From assembly GCA_002371825.1 (NCBI GenBank), contig DFHF01000002.1, positions 1 to 44,053 of the forward strand: a DNA stretch of 44,053 nucleotides, written 5' to 3'. Each line of letters opens with the position of its first letter. Position 1 is the first letter of the stretch. A program made the translations under genes and the position numbers. The notes below the pieces were generated by a model. The model saw only the letters and a program-made list of their open reading frames with translations. It had not been told where the DNA came from and made no database searches. The DNA comes from Ruminococcus flavefaciens (GTDB taxonomy: Bacteria; Bacillota; Clostridia; Oscillospirales; Ruminococcaceae). Below, piece by piece: positions 14,259 to 21,410 of this stretch.

Positions 14259-15707
14259 TTAATTTCCCAGAACTGCATTGACTACTCCCTGATAGAGATT
14301 AGCAGAATGGCTGGCAAACTCAAAGCCATGATATGACGGGTTCCTTACCTGCATCACTATCACATACGAGCCGTTGTAGCTGCTGTAATCTGTATAGCTG
14401 GCGGAGCCGTCATCAGAATCGTTCTTCACGCAGCCTGTTATGTAAAGGAAATCATTCTCCCAGGTCTCTGCGGTACCTGTTTTAGCGTAGAGAGTATATC
14501 CCTGAGGGACATATACTCCAAGACCGCCTGCAACTCCCCTCATGCCGTCCTGAAGATTCTGGCGGTACTCCTGAGGTATTGAAGCTATGACCTCACTGTG
14601 AGCGCTGCCCTCTTCCAGTACCTTTGTGCTGTCATTGGTATCAACAATGTCCTTCAGCACAAATGGCTTTACCATATCTCCGAAAGCCGCCTCACGTCCA
14701 AGAGCAGCAAGGTAAAGAGGACAGGTAAGTACATAGGACTGTCCGAAAGCAGTTCTTCTGAGATCATCCTCACAGTAGATCTCAACATTATTCTTTATCT
14801 CTCCGAAATCACAGTCTATAGGTGTAACAAAATGGAATATACTGTCAAGATCGGAAAGTACAGCCTCAGAGCCGATATTGTCAAAAGCCTTTGCAAAGAA
14901 GATATTGCTGGAATTTATAAATGCTGACTGAAGAGTTCTGTTTTCAACAGGATATGAACCTGTATCGTGGTCCCAGTTGACAATCGATGTTCCGTCAAAC
15001 TTCCACTCACCCTCGTCATAGCATGAGGTAAATCCGTGCTTATCTGCAATGACCTCAGACATGATCTTGAAACAGGAACCGGGCTCAAAGTTCTGGAATG
15101 CCTTGTTTCCGGATTCTCCCCAGGCCAGCTTTTCATCGTATTTCTGATCTGTGACTGTTCTTGGATCATATGAGGGATAGGAGACCTGTGCAAGAAGTGA
15201 ACCGTCAGTCCTCATGGCAACCACTGATCCAACAAGATTTGTACTCTGCATATAATTGTAGACTGCATTCTGGATGTCTGCATCAATGGTAAGTTCTATC
15301 GACTTTCCCACATCAGAACCGTTGACCGGCTCATTAAGTATCTTCTCAAATGATGTATCATATCCCTCAGACATCTCTGTAACAAGATTAGCACAGGAAA
15401 CAGCATAGTCATCTGCATACACTCTTTTCCCTGCCTCTCCGCTTACAAGGAGCCTGCCCTTTACGTCGTAGATATTTCCCTTCTGTCCGGCCTTAGCCTC
15501 TTTTGGCTCCTCAGGTTTTTCTGTAATTATTTCCGCTGCTGATTCTGTAGGTTGAGCCTCTGCCGCTTCCTCTGTTGAGGCAGCTGCGGTTGTGGTCTCA
15601 GCTTCGCTGCTGCCAGCCTGTCCCACAGAAGATGAACAGGATGAAGAAGCTGCCAGAAATACAGATAAAGTCAAAAAGGATGCTGCTCTTTTTATATCTG
15701 AAAGCAT
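14259..15707 (-). CDS. Penicillin-binding-protein-like transpeptidase, possibly lipid-anchored
   Basis: A 482-residue exported protein. All three transpeptidase motifs are present: SxxK as SCFK (211-214), SxN as SSN (266-268), and KTG as AKTGTAE (K409). The fold resembles the PbpA/class B transpeptidase domain, but the N-terminal pedestal is minimal: a signal sequence, a Thr/Glu-rich linker (residues 30-70) and ~60 residues from GNIYDVKGRLLVSG. There is a Cys at position 24 (LAASSSC); the lipobox is weak because Ser is at -3, so membrane anchoring by lipid is possible, not certain. Expected role: cross-linking of peptidoglycan, or a beta-lactam-responsive accessory enzyme. It has a strong promoter with a palindrome in the leader. 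Confidence 0.88.
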   Translation of the reverse strand: MLSDIKRAASFLTLSVFLAASSSCSSSVGQAGSSEAETTTAAASTEEAAEAQPTESAAEIITEKPEEPKEAKAGQKGNIYDVKGRLLVSGEAGKRVYADDYAVSCANLVTEMSEGYDTSFEKILNEPVNGSDVGKSIELTIDADIQNAVYNYMQSTNLVGSVVAMRTDGSLLAQVSYPSYDPRTVTDQKYDEKLAWGESGNKAFQNFEPGSCFKIMSEVIADKHGFTSCYDEGEWKFDGTSIVNWDHDTGSYPVENRTLQSAFINSSNIFFAKAFDNIGSEAVLSDLDSIFHFVTPIDCDFGEIKNNVEIYCEDDLRRTAFGQSYVLTCPLYLAALGREAAFGDMVKPFVLKDIVDTNDSTKVLEEGSAHSEVIASIPQEYRQNLQDGMRGVAGGLGVYVPQGYTLYAKTGTAETWENDFLYITGCVKNDSDDGSASYTDYSSYNGSYVIVMQVRNPSYHGFEFASHSANLYQGVVNAVLGN

Positions 15708-15730
15708 AATTTTCTTCCTTAAATTTTATT

Positions 15731-15781
15731 CCGGATCATATCCGGTACTTATATTATACATTTTTCCTTTCGCTTCGTCAA
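15731..15781 (-). promoter_or_regulatory. Promoter and leader palindrome of the PBP-like gene
   Basis: Minus strand: TTGACG (15776-15781), 17-base spacer, TATAAT (15753-15758). Just past the expected start site is CCGGAT-atg-ATCCGG (15731-15745), a perfect inverted repeat in the right place for an operator. Confidence 0.75.
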
Positions 15782-15921
15782 TATTTTATCATAAATACAT
15801 TTTTTCAGAAAAAAATTATTTTTTTGTGAGAGTTTTTCTGATGTGCCCCGTCTAAGTAGTGTAAGGTGGACATCAGATAGGCGGAAGAAGAGCTTTTCTG
15901 TATCTTTTAATAGTTTTTTCA

Positions 15922-15950
15922 TTGACTTTTATACTTATTCAGTATATAAT
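15922..15950 (+). promoter_or_regulatory. Promoter of the YGPP lipoprotein / radical SAM operon
   Basis: TTGACT (15922-15927), 17-base spacer, TATAAT (15945-15950), followed by ~40 bases to the first ribosome site. No other promoter is seen before 18118, and the terminator at 18124 closes the unit, so the three genes form one operon. Confidence 0.85.
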
Positions 15951-15999
15951 ATCAATAGCATGAGAAAGTGTGCCTATTCACTTTGGGAGGCGAATGATA

Positions 16000-16266
16000 T
16001 TGAAAAAGACCAGAAAAACTCTTCTGACTGCCGCCGCTCTGGCTGCTGCTGTAAATCTCTCAGCCTGCAATACTAACGGCTCATCAGATACAAGTGATTC
16101 ATCCAGTCAGCAGTCCGTTACTGCACAGTCCGAAACTGATTACGATCCTTCAAAGGATGAACCTCAGGATATATACGGCCCACCGACAGATTTGAATATC
16201 GACCCTTATGTTCCGTCATCTGACCGGATACCTGTTATTTACGGACCTCCGGAAATGTCGGACTAA
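16000..16266 (+). CDS. Small lipoprotein with two YGPP motifs (candidate radical SAM substrate)
   Basis: An 88-residue protein if translation starts at the TTG at 16000 (MKKTRKTLLTAAALAAAV), which is nine bases from GGGAGG; the ATG at 15994 is in frame but only three bases from GGAGG. The signal peptide ends in the perfect lipobox LSAC (Cys23). The mature part is Ser/Thr/Asp-rich and disordered-looking, with QDIYGPPTD (YGPP at 59-62) and PVIYGPPEM (81-84), the second just five residues from the end. No enzyme or binding domain is present. The same lipobox Cys position and motif recur in the next gene, 26 bases downstream, and a radical SAM/SPASM gene ends the operon. I infer it is exported, lipid-anchored and possibly modified at the YGPP motif before export. 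Confidence 0.8.
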   Translation: MKKTRKTLLTAAALAAAVNLSACNTNGSSDTSDSSSQQSVTAQSETDYDPSKDEPQDIYGPPTDLNIDPYVPSSDRIPVIYGPPEMSD

Positions 16267-16292
16267 AATATAAATGAAAGGATGCGTTTAAC

Positions 16293-17018
16293 ATGAAAAA
16301 AACCAAAGCAACCGCACTGACCGCAGCGATATTCGCAGCAGCCATGAGTTCTGCAGCCTGTGGAAATGTCACCCAGGCCGGCGAAAAAGAGGGCTCAGAA
16401 CTATACGCAAAACCGCTCAATAATCAGATCGTAGCCGCAGATGCTGAAAATGTAACCACTACATATTCTCCAACTGCTACAACAATCCCCACCCTTTATG
16501 GGCCGCCTTGGGTATTCGACAAAGATTACAATGACGGTGAGATCACTACAGAGGATCCTTCTATAAATGAAGAAGATCCGACAGATCCGTATTTTGAAGA
16601 TGAAACAACTGAACCGGATACAAAATATGATGAGCCGGAGTTTCAGCCGGAAACAACATTGCCTGAGCCTCTTTACGGTCCTCCACAGCTGGAAATAGAA
16701 GGCGATTTCAATTTAGACGGAATAGTTGATGCATTTGATCTTACTCTTATGAGAATGGTATACAATAATCCCAATGATTCATTCTATTACTATAACGACA
16801 TTATATATGACCTGGATAAGAACGGTAAATTTGATCTGAGAGATATCAACGTCTTAAACAAGTACCTCACCGGCGAGATAAAGTCGTTTGACGATATACC
16901 TGACCCGACTGAACCGCCTACAGAAGAGGAAACTACAGTCCCTGAACCTGTCACCGATCCCATGCCAAATACAACAGTTCCCACACTTTACGGTCCTCCT
17001 TGGGTATTCGGATATTAA
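16293..17018 (+). CDS. Lipoprotein with three YGPP motifs and a dockerin-like domain
   Basis: A 241-residue lipoprotein; the signal peptide closely follows that of the previous gene (MKKTKATALTAAIFAAAM) with SAAC (Cys23). LYGPP motifs are at 68-72, 127-131 and 232-236; the first and third are almost identical (TLYGPPWVF), and the third is five residues from the C-terminus. Between the second and third lies a dockerin type I-like pair of calcium loops (GDFNLDGIVDAFDL at 137-150 and DLDKNGKFDLRDIN at 173-186) with helices after each. Thr/Pro/Glu-rich linkers separate the parts. A dockerin on a lipid-anchored protein may bind a cohesin or act as a stable module only. Same operon as the radical SAM enzyme, 26 bases before its ATG. 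Function not known. Confidence 0.85.
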   Translation: MKKTKATALTAAIFAAAMSSAACGNVTQAGEKEGSELYAKPLNNQIVAADAENVTTTYSPTATTIPTLYGPPWVFDKDYNDGEITTEDPSINEEDPTDPYFEDETTEPDTKYDEPEFQPETTLPEPLYGPPQLEIEGDFNLDGIVDAFDLTLMRMVYNNPNDSFYYYNDIIYDLDKNGKFDLRDINVLNKYLTGEIKSFDDIPDPTEPPTEEETTVPEPVTDPMPNTTVPTLYGPPWVFGY

Positions 17019-17044
17019 TATATTAATTACGGAGAACAACGATA

Positions 17045-18118
17045 ATGCTTAATACAAATCTTAAAAAGAGCCATCTTTATGCTATGGCTGATTACAGAGA
17101 AAAACTCAAGATAAAACCTCAGCTCCGCAATCTTTTCCTTGAACTGACTATGCGCTGCAATGAGAATTGTATCCACTGCGGAAGCCGCTGCGGTGAATTC
17201 AAGGTGGAAGAGCTCTCACCGGCTCAGTACCGTGAATTTCTCACTCAGGTCAAAGAGGATATGGGTGTGCAGAACAAAATGTTATGTATAACAGGCGGCG
17301 AGCCTCTTCTCAGGAAGGATTTTTTCGATATAATGTCATCTGCACATGAACTGGGATTTCAATGGGGAATGACAAGCAATGCAACACTTATCGATGACAG
17401 TGTTGCCCGTGACCTCGCTCGCTGCGGAATGGGCACTATTTCCGTAAGCATCGATGGCCTTGAGGAAACACATGATAATTTCAGACGAACCAAAAACGGC
17501 TACAAAAAAGCTATGGCCGGTGTGGAGAGCCTCATAAGAAACGGCTCATTCAAGGCTGTTCAGATCACTACTGTTGTCACTCATGAGAATATAAGTCAGC
17601 TCCCTGAGCTCTATAAAATATTCAGCGAGCTGGATCTCGATTCATGGCGTGTCGTAAACATCGAGCCAATGGGACGTGCTAAGGACTATCCCAATCTCAT
17701 TCTCACAAATGATGATTACAAAACACTTTTTGAATTCATCAGAAATATGAGAATTGCCGGCGAGCCGGTTACTTATGGCTGCAGCCACTATCTCGGGCTT
17801 GAGTATGAGCGTGAGATAAGAGACTGGTATTTCCTCTGCACTGCCGGACTCTATACAGCAAGTATCTGTACAAATGGCGATATCATTGCCTGTCTTGATA
17901 TCGACCGCCGTCCGGAGCTCGTTCAGGGTAATATTCTCAAGGACAGATTCAGCGATGTATGGCAGAACAAGTTCAAGGAGTTCCGCCGTGACCTCTCTGA
18001 TTCATGTAAGAAGTGCTCTGACTGTCCCGAAAAGGACTTCTGCCACGGAGATTCCTTCCACAGCTGGGACTTTGAAAAGAACGAACCGCTTCTTTGTTTC
18101 CGTGATATTTTATTCTGA
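17045..18118 (+). CDS. Radical SAM/SPASM enzyme, putative lipoprotein or peptide maturase
   Basis: A 357-residue cytoplasmic enzyme. The SAM-cluster motif is CNENCIHC (Cys38, 42, 45), followed by ITGGEPLLR (GGEP at 84-87). The C-terminal SPASM region has Cys265, 275 and 283, then Cys321, 324, 327, 333 and 351, enough for two auxiliary clusters (C-x2-C-x5-C-x17-C is seen). SPASM enzymes usually modify peptides or proteins (PqqE, anSME, sactisynthases). The sequence resembles, from memory, the TIGRFAM 'rSAM_w_lipo' group of Bacteroidetes that pairs with small lipoproteins. Its place right after two YGPP lipoproteins on one transcript points to them as substrates. GGAG precedes the ATG; a TTCG terminator follows. 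No transporter or protease gene is in the operon. Confidence 0.92.
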   Translation: MLNTNLKKSHLYAMADYREKLKIKPQLRNLFLELTMRCNENCIHCGSRCGEFKVEELSPAQYREFLTQVKEDMGVQNKMLCITGGEPLLRKDFFDIMSSAHELGFQWGMTSNATLIDDSVARDLARCGMGTISVSIDGLEETHDNFRRTKNGYKKAMAGVESLIRNGSFKAVQITTVVTHENISQLPELYKIFSELDLDSWRVVNIEPMGRAKDYPNLILTNDDYKTLFEFIRNMRIAGEPVTYGCSHYLGLEYEREIRDWYFLCTAGLYTASICTNGDIIACLDIDRRPELVQGNILKDRFSDVWQNKFKEFRRDLSDSCKKCSDCPEKDFCHGDSFHSWDFEKNEPLLCFRDILF

Positions 18119-18123
18119 GATCA

Positions 18124-18150
18124 ATGGACTGCTTCGGCAGTCCATTTTCG
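18124..18150 (+). terminator. Terminator of the radical SAM operon
   Basis: ATGGACTGC-TTCG-GCAGTCCAT, a perfect 9-bp stem with a UUCG loop, followed by TTTTCGCAATTTTT. It starts 6 bases after the stop codon. Confidence 0.9.
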
Positions 18151-18191
18151 CAATTTTTGACTGGTTTTATTCAGATATGACAAAAATTATG

Positions 18192-18220
18192 TAGAATTAT
18201 TAAGGTTTTTCTGTTATAAT
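18192..18220 (+). promoter_or_regulatory. Promoter of the candidate small RNA
   Basis: TAGAAT (18192-18197), 17-base spacer, TATAAT (18215-18220). The -35 is poor but the -10 is perfect; no ORF lies downstream on this strand. Confidence 0.5.
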
Positions 18221-18226
18221 ATGGTC

Positions 18227-18356
18227 AGTACCTTAGAAATATGCTCATTTATTTCATCACGTAGGTGAGCAATTATATTTTTGAGGTACATCCACATTCT
18301 TTCATATAAAATCCCCTAAAAAAGACCGGCACCCCCAACTGATGCCGGTCTTTTTC
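18227..18356 (+). ncRNA. Candidate structured small RNA between the radical SAM operon and nadE
   Basis: A unit of ~130 nt with a promoter upstream, an intrinsic terminator at its end and no ORF. Bases 18228-18289 fold into one long imperfect hairpin in three blocks: GTACCT/AGGTAC (228-233 with 284-289), AAATAT/ATATTT (237-242 with 275-280), and GCTCA/TGAGC (243-247 with 266-270), with a UAG/UUG internal loop and an 18-base apical loop. A ~30-nt single-stranded region and the terminator follow. No known riboswitch or RNA family was recognised. It could also be a leader of a lost gene. On the other strand the same terminator serves nadE. Confidence 0.5.
18321..18355. terminator. Bidirectional terminator (nadE and candidate small RNA)
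   Basis: AAAGACCGGCA (18321-18331) and TGCCGGTCTTT (18343-18353) pair perfectly, with A-rich and T-rich flanks on both sides, so both directions have a U-tract. It ends nadE from the right and the candidate RNA from the left. Confidence 0.88.
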
Positions 18357-18378
18357 TGCCATTTTATAAATTAAAGGC

Positions 18379-19149
18379 TTATTTATTCTGTTCAAACTTT
18401 GGCATGAGCATAAGCTTGTGAAGATTAAGTCTGTGGAGACGGTCTATCTTCTCCTTTATCTCAGGGCAGGAACTGAGGTCGTCCTCTCCTCTGATATATT
18501 TATCAAGCATTGCATATGTAAATCCAAGATTTTCCTCATCAGTCTTGCCGCAGAGTCCGTCAGTTGGTACCTTATGAACAAGCTCCTTGGGGAGTCCGAG
18601 CTCATCTCCGACTGCAAGGACCTCTGTTACTGTAAGATCAGAAAGGGGTGAAAAATCTCCGGCAGCATCACCATATTTTGTGGAATAGCCGACCCAGTCC
18701 TCGGAAAGATTGCAGGTATTAACTACACGGCCTCCAAAACAAGCTGCAACAGCGTATAATGTGGTCATTCTGATACGGGCAGGTGTATTGACTATTGCCT
18801 GATTTGTAGGCTCCATATGCTTGCTGAGCTCGCTCATAAAGGTACTTACAGTATCTCCAACATTTATAACGTAGCTCTTTATTCCAAGGGTATCAACAAG
18901 CAGGTGACTGTAAGAGATATCTGACTGTTCGCCCTGAGGCATAAGAACTCCGATCACTCTGTCCTTACCAAGAGCCTTAACACAGACTGCTGCTGCAACA
19001 GAACTGTCCTTGCCTCCTGAAATTCCGATAACAGCCTTTGTTTCGGGAGAAGCAGTGGTCTCAAAATATTTTTTTACCCACTCCACAAGTTTTTCAGTAG
19101 TTGCCTTTGCATCGAAAACGTACTTCTTAGCATTATTATTTCCGCTCAT
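18379..19149 (-). CDS. nadE: NAD(+) synthase, ammonia-dependent type
   Basis: A 256-residue single-domain NAD synthetase. The N-type ATP pyrophosphatase loop GISGGKDSS is at 42-50, followed by TPARIRMTTLYAVA and NTCNLSEDWVGYSTKYGD (the deamido-NAD and ATP-binding region) and PTDGLCGKTDEENLGFTY. It lacks the amidase domain of the glutamine-dependent enzymes, so free ammonia is the likely nitrogen source. It converts deamido-NAD to NAD in the last step of NAD synthesis in the cytoplasm. A perfect consensus promoter (TTGACA-N17-TATAAT, 19202-19230) precedes it and a bidirectional terminator follows. Length and motifs are normal. Confidence 0.95.
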   Translation of the reverse strand: MSGNNNAKKYVFDAKATTEKLVEWVKKYFETTASPETKAVIGISGGKDSSVAAAVCVKALGKDRVIGVLMPQGEQSDISYSHLLVDTLGIKSYVINVGDTVSTFMSELSKHMEPTNQAIVNTPARIRMTTLYAVAACFGGRVVNTCNLSEDWVGYSTKYGDAAGDFSPLSDLTVTEVLAVGDELGLPKELVHKVPTDGLCGKTDEENLGFTYAMLDKYIRGEDDLSSCPEIKEKIDRLHRLNLHKLMLMPKFEQNK

Positions 19150-19201
19150 ATTGACCTCCTGAAATATGTTTTAGATCGATCCGTAACCGGATCATATTAT
19201 T

Positions 19202-19230
19202 ATTATAACCCCTATCACATATATTGTCAA
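19202..19230 (-). promoter_or_regulatory. Consensus promoter of nadE
   Basis: Minus strand: TTGACA (19225-19230), 17-base spacer, TATAAT (19202-19207), a complete match to the sigma-A consensus. Confidence 0.9.
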
Positions 19231-19233
19231 GAC

Positions 19234-19260
19234 AAAAAAACAGCACACCGAAGTGTGCTG
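19234..19260 (-). terminator. Terminator of the ABC transporter operon
   Basis: CAGCACAC-TTCG-GTGTGCTG on the minus strand (19241-19260), then a run of seven T. It ends transcription 13 bases past the last permease gene. Confidence 0.92.
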
Positions 19261-19273
19261 TTGATTTTTGAAA

Positions 19274-20167
19274 TTATTCCTTTACACCACCAAGTGCAAC
19301 ACCGGCAATGATGAATCTTGAGAGAAGGATGTATGCAACAATGATCGGGATGATACTGATTGCGATACAAGTGTAAACAACACCGTAGTCCTTATATGTA
19401 TCCATTGACTGAACGTTAGCGATCATCATAGGAAGTGTTCTCTGAGACATCTTGTTGCTCAGGAGGATCATTGAAGGTGTATAGAAGTTATTCCACTGTG
19501 CAACGAAAGCGAATATTGCCTGAACAGCAATAGCGGGCTTCATCATAGGAATAGCTATTGTAAGGAATGTTCTGAACTCACTGCATCCGTCGATACGAGC
19601 TGCCTCAACGATATCCAGCGGGAATGAAGACTTCATGTAAGAACGCATGAAGAATATGATAGCCGGAGCTGCTGCTGCAGGAACGATGAGCGGGATGTAA
19701 GAATCTGTAAGATGAAGCTTAACCATGAAGTTAAGGAAGCCGGCAGCAGTAACCTGTGCAGGAACCATCATTACGAGAAGTATAATTGTATATGAGATCT
19801 CCTTAAGCTTGAAGTCATATACATGGATACCATATGCAGTAAGAGCAGAGAAGAATACAGAAAGGAATGTAGCGCTGACTGTGATTATAGCACTGTTTCT
19901 GTAACCGATGAGAGGTCTGAACTGCTGCTTGAAGTCTGATCTCATGGTCTTAACGTTCTCAAGGAAGTGTTTTCCAGGAAGGATAGAAAGACCACCAGCG
20001 ATATCGGATGCCTCTCGAGTAGCATTGATAAGAAGAATGTAAATGGGAACAAGACAGATAACTGTGAGTATTACGCACCAGATAAAGAGTATAGTAGACT
20101 TTAATCTGATCCTGAACATATAGTTGTCTTTGCCCTGGCCATAAACAGATTTCATATTATCACTCAT
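19274..20167 (-). CDS. Carbohydrate ABC transporter permease, MalG/UgpE type
   Basis: A 297-residue integral membrane protein with six predicted transmembrane segments. The cytoplasmic EAA loop that contacts the ATPase is EAARIDGCSEFRTFLTIAIP; downstream the helix FAFVAQWNNFYTP is typical of the MalG subfamily. With the upstream permease and binding protein it forms a sugar or oligosaccharide importer. It overlaps the upstream permease by 4 bases (ATGA), which implies translational coupling. No ATP-binding subunit is encoded nearby; such systems in Bacillota often share an MsmX-like ATPase. The sugar cannot be told from this sequence. Confidence 0.92.
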   Translation of the reverse strand: MSDNMKSVYGQGKDNYMFRIRLKSTILFIWCVILTVICLVPIYILLINATREASDIAGGLSILPGKHFLENVKTMRSDFKQQFRPLIGYRNSAIITVSATFLSVFFSALTAYGIHVYDFKLKEISYTIILLVMMVPAQVTAAGFLNFMVKLHLTDSYIPLIVPAAAAPAIIFFMRSYMKSSFPLDIVEAARIDGCSEFRTFLTIAIPMMKPAIAVQAIFAFVAQWNNFYTPSMILLSNKMSQRTLPMMIANVQSMDTYKDYGVVYTCIAISIIPIIVAYILLSRFIIAGVALGGVKE

Positions 20168-21300
20168 AAGCTAAGACCTCCAAACTGTTTATTCTGAAGC
20201 TTAGCCTGCTTAGCGAGCTTCTTACGCTGCTTCTTCTTAGCGATCTCATCAGTATCTCTGTTGAGGTAGAATGTGATGCAGCCAAGTGCAAGCGTAATAA
20301 GGAACAGGAGAACAGAAGCGGCACCAGACCAACCATAGTTCTGGTTCTTCTGACCTGTATGGAAATTCTTATAGATGAATACTGCAACAGTCTCAAGATC
20401 TGTATTGATATTTGTTCCCTTATGATAGAGGTAAGGAATATCGAACATCTGGAGACCACCGATCATAGATGTTACGAGTGTGTAAACCATGATAGGGCTG
20501 AGGAGGGGCAGAGTGATCTTTCTGAAGACCTGTCCGCTGCTTGCTCCGTCGATACTTGCAGCTTCAAAGAGTGAAGGATTGATTCCCATGATACCTGACA
20601 TGAGCATGATCATTGTATTACCAAACCACATCCAGGTCTGTATAAACATTATGACGATTCGTGCAGGCCACGGGTGTCCCTGTCCGCCTACGAGGTGGAC
20701 AACGTCAGCCTTCGGACCATCCAGCGTCTTTACAATACCCATCTTGTGGAACAACTGGTTAAATGCGCCATACTTATCTTCTGAACAAAGTGACATAAAG
20801 AGTACAGCAACAGAAGCAGCAGTGATGATGTTAGGCATATACATAACAACCTTGAAGAAGCCCTTTCCCGGGATCTTCAGCTTAGCGTCTGTGAACCATA
20901 CCGCAAGTGAAAGTGAAAGCAGGATCTGGGGAATGAAGTTACCTATCCAGAGTACGAGAGTATGCTTGAATGACTCAATGAACTCCTTGTGGATAGCTTT
21001 ATTAGTTTTCTTTGCGATCGCAGCAGCATACTCCTCGTCAGTTGAGGGGATGATGTTAAGAGCGATCTTATTGTCTTCTGATGTGAAGTTGACCTTCTGA
21101 AGAAGAGTCTTGAAGTTTTCAAGTCCGACCCATTCGCCGGTCTTGGACTGGTTGCCCTGGAAAGCAACAATAAATGTGTTAATCAACGGCCAAAGTTGAA
21201 AAACGAAATAAACAAGAAAAAACGGCAATATAAAAATATAGCCATATTTAGCATAGCTGATTGATTTAATTCGTCTCTGGGCAGCTGATGCCATAAGCAC
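20164..21300 (-). CDS. Carbohydrate ABC transporter permease, MalF/UgpA type
   Basis: A 378-residue membrane protein. The EAA loop reads EAASIDGASSGQVFRKITLP, followed by LLSPIMVYTLVTSMIGGLQM. Compared with most MalF-like proteins of ~300 residues it is longer by a ~60-residue hydrophilic insert between the first and second transmembrane segments (NIIPSTDEEYAAAIAKKTNK region), and a basic C-terminal tail (KKKQRKKLAKQAKLQNKQ). It is the second gene of the operon, 110 bases after the binding-protein gene, with a hairpin in between that probably lowers permease expression relative to the binding protein. Confidence 0.9.
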   Translation of the reverse strand: MLMASAAQRRIKSISYAKYGYIFILPFFLVYFVFQLWPLINTFIVAFQGNQSKTGEWVGLENFKTLLQKVNFTSEDNKIALNIIPSTDEEYAAAIAKKTNKAIHKEFIESFKHTLVLWIGNFIPQILLSLSLAVWFTDAKLKIPGKGFFKVVMYMPNIITAASVAVLFMSLCSEDKYGAFNQLFHKMGIVKTLDGPKADVVHLVGGQGHPWPARIVIMFIQTWMWFGNTMIMLMSGIMGINPSLFEAASIDGASSGQVFRKITLPLLSPIMVYTLVTSMIGGLQMFDIPYLYHKGTNINTDLETVAVFIYKNFHTGQKNQNYGWSGAASVLLFLITLALGCITFYLNRDTDEIAKKKQRKKLAKQAKLQNKQFGGLSL

Positions 21301-21339
21301 ACACCCTCTCGTTAAATTTGTTAAAAGATTATAAATAGC

Positions 21340-21365
21340 TGCCTATAGAATAAATCCTATAGGCA
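21340..21365 (-). terminator. Partial terminator or processing hairpin between binding protein and permeases
   Basis: TGCCTATAG and CTATAGGCA form a 9-bp stem (21340-21348 with 21357-21365). On the minus strand it is followed by GCTATTTATAATC, a weak U-tract. Hairpins at this place in sugar ABC operons usually give more binding protein than permease. Confidence 0.65.
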
Positions 21366-21410
21366 ACTATTATAAGCTTAATTAATTAGCAGGTTTTACC
21401 AAGATACGAA

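Noticed and set aside
14259..15707. Beta-lactamase (class D or A) instead of a transpeptidase
   Set aside because: The SCFK, SSN and KTG spacing and the long insert region fit PBP transpeptidases; no Glu166-like omega loop was seen.
17045..18118. Anaerobic sulfatase-maturing enzyme or PqqE
   Set aside because: No sulfatase or PqqA-like gene is near, and the operon partners are YGPP lipoproteins.
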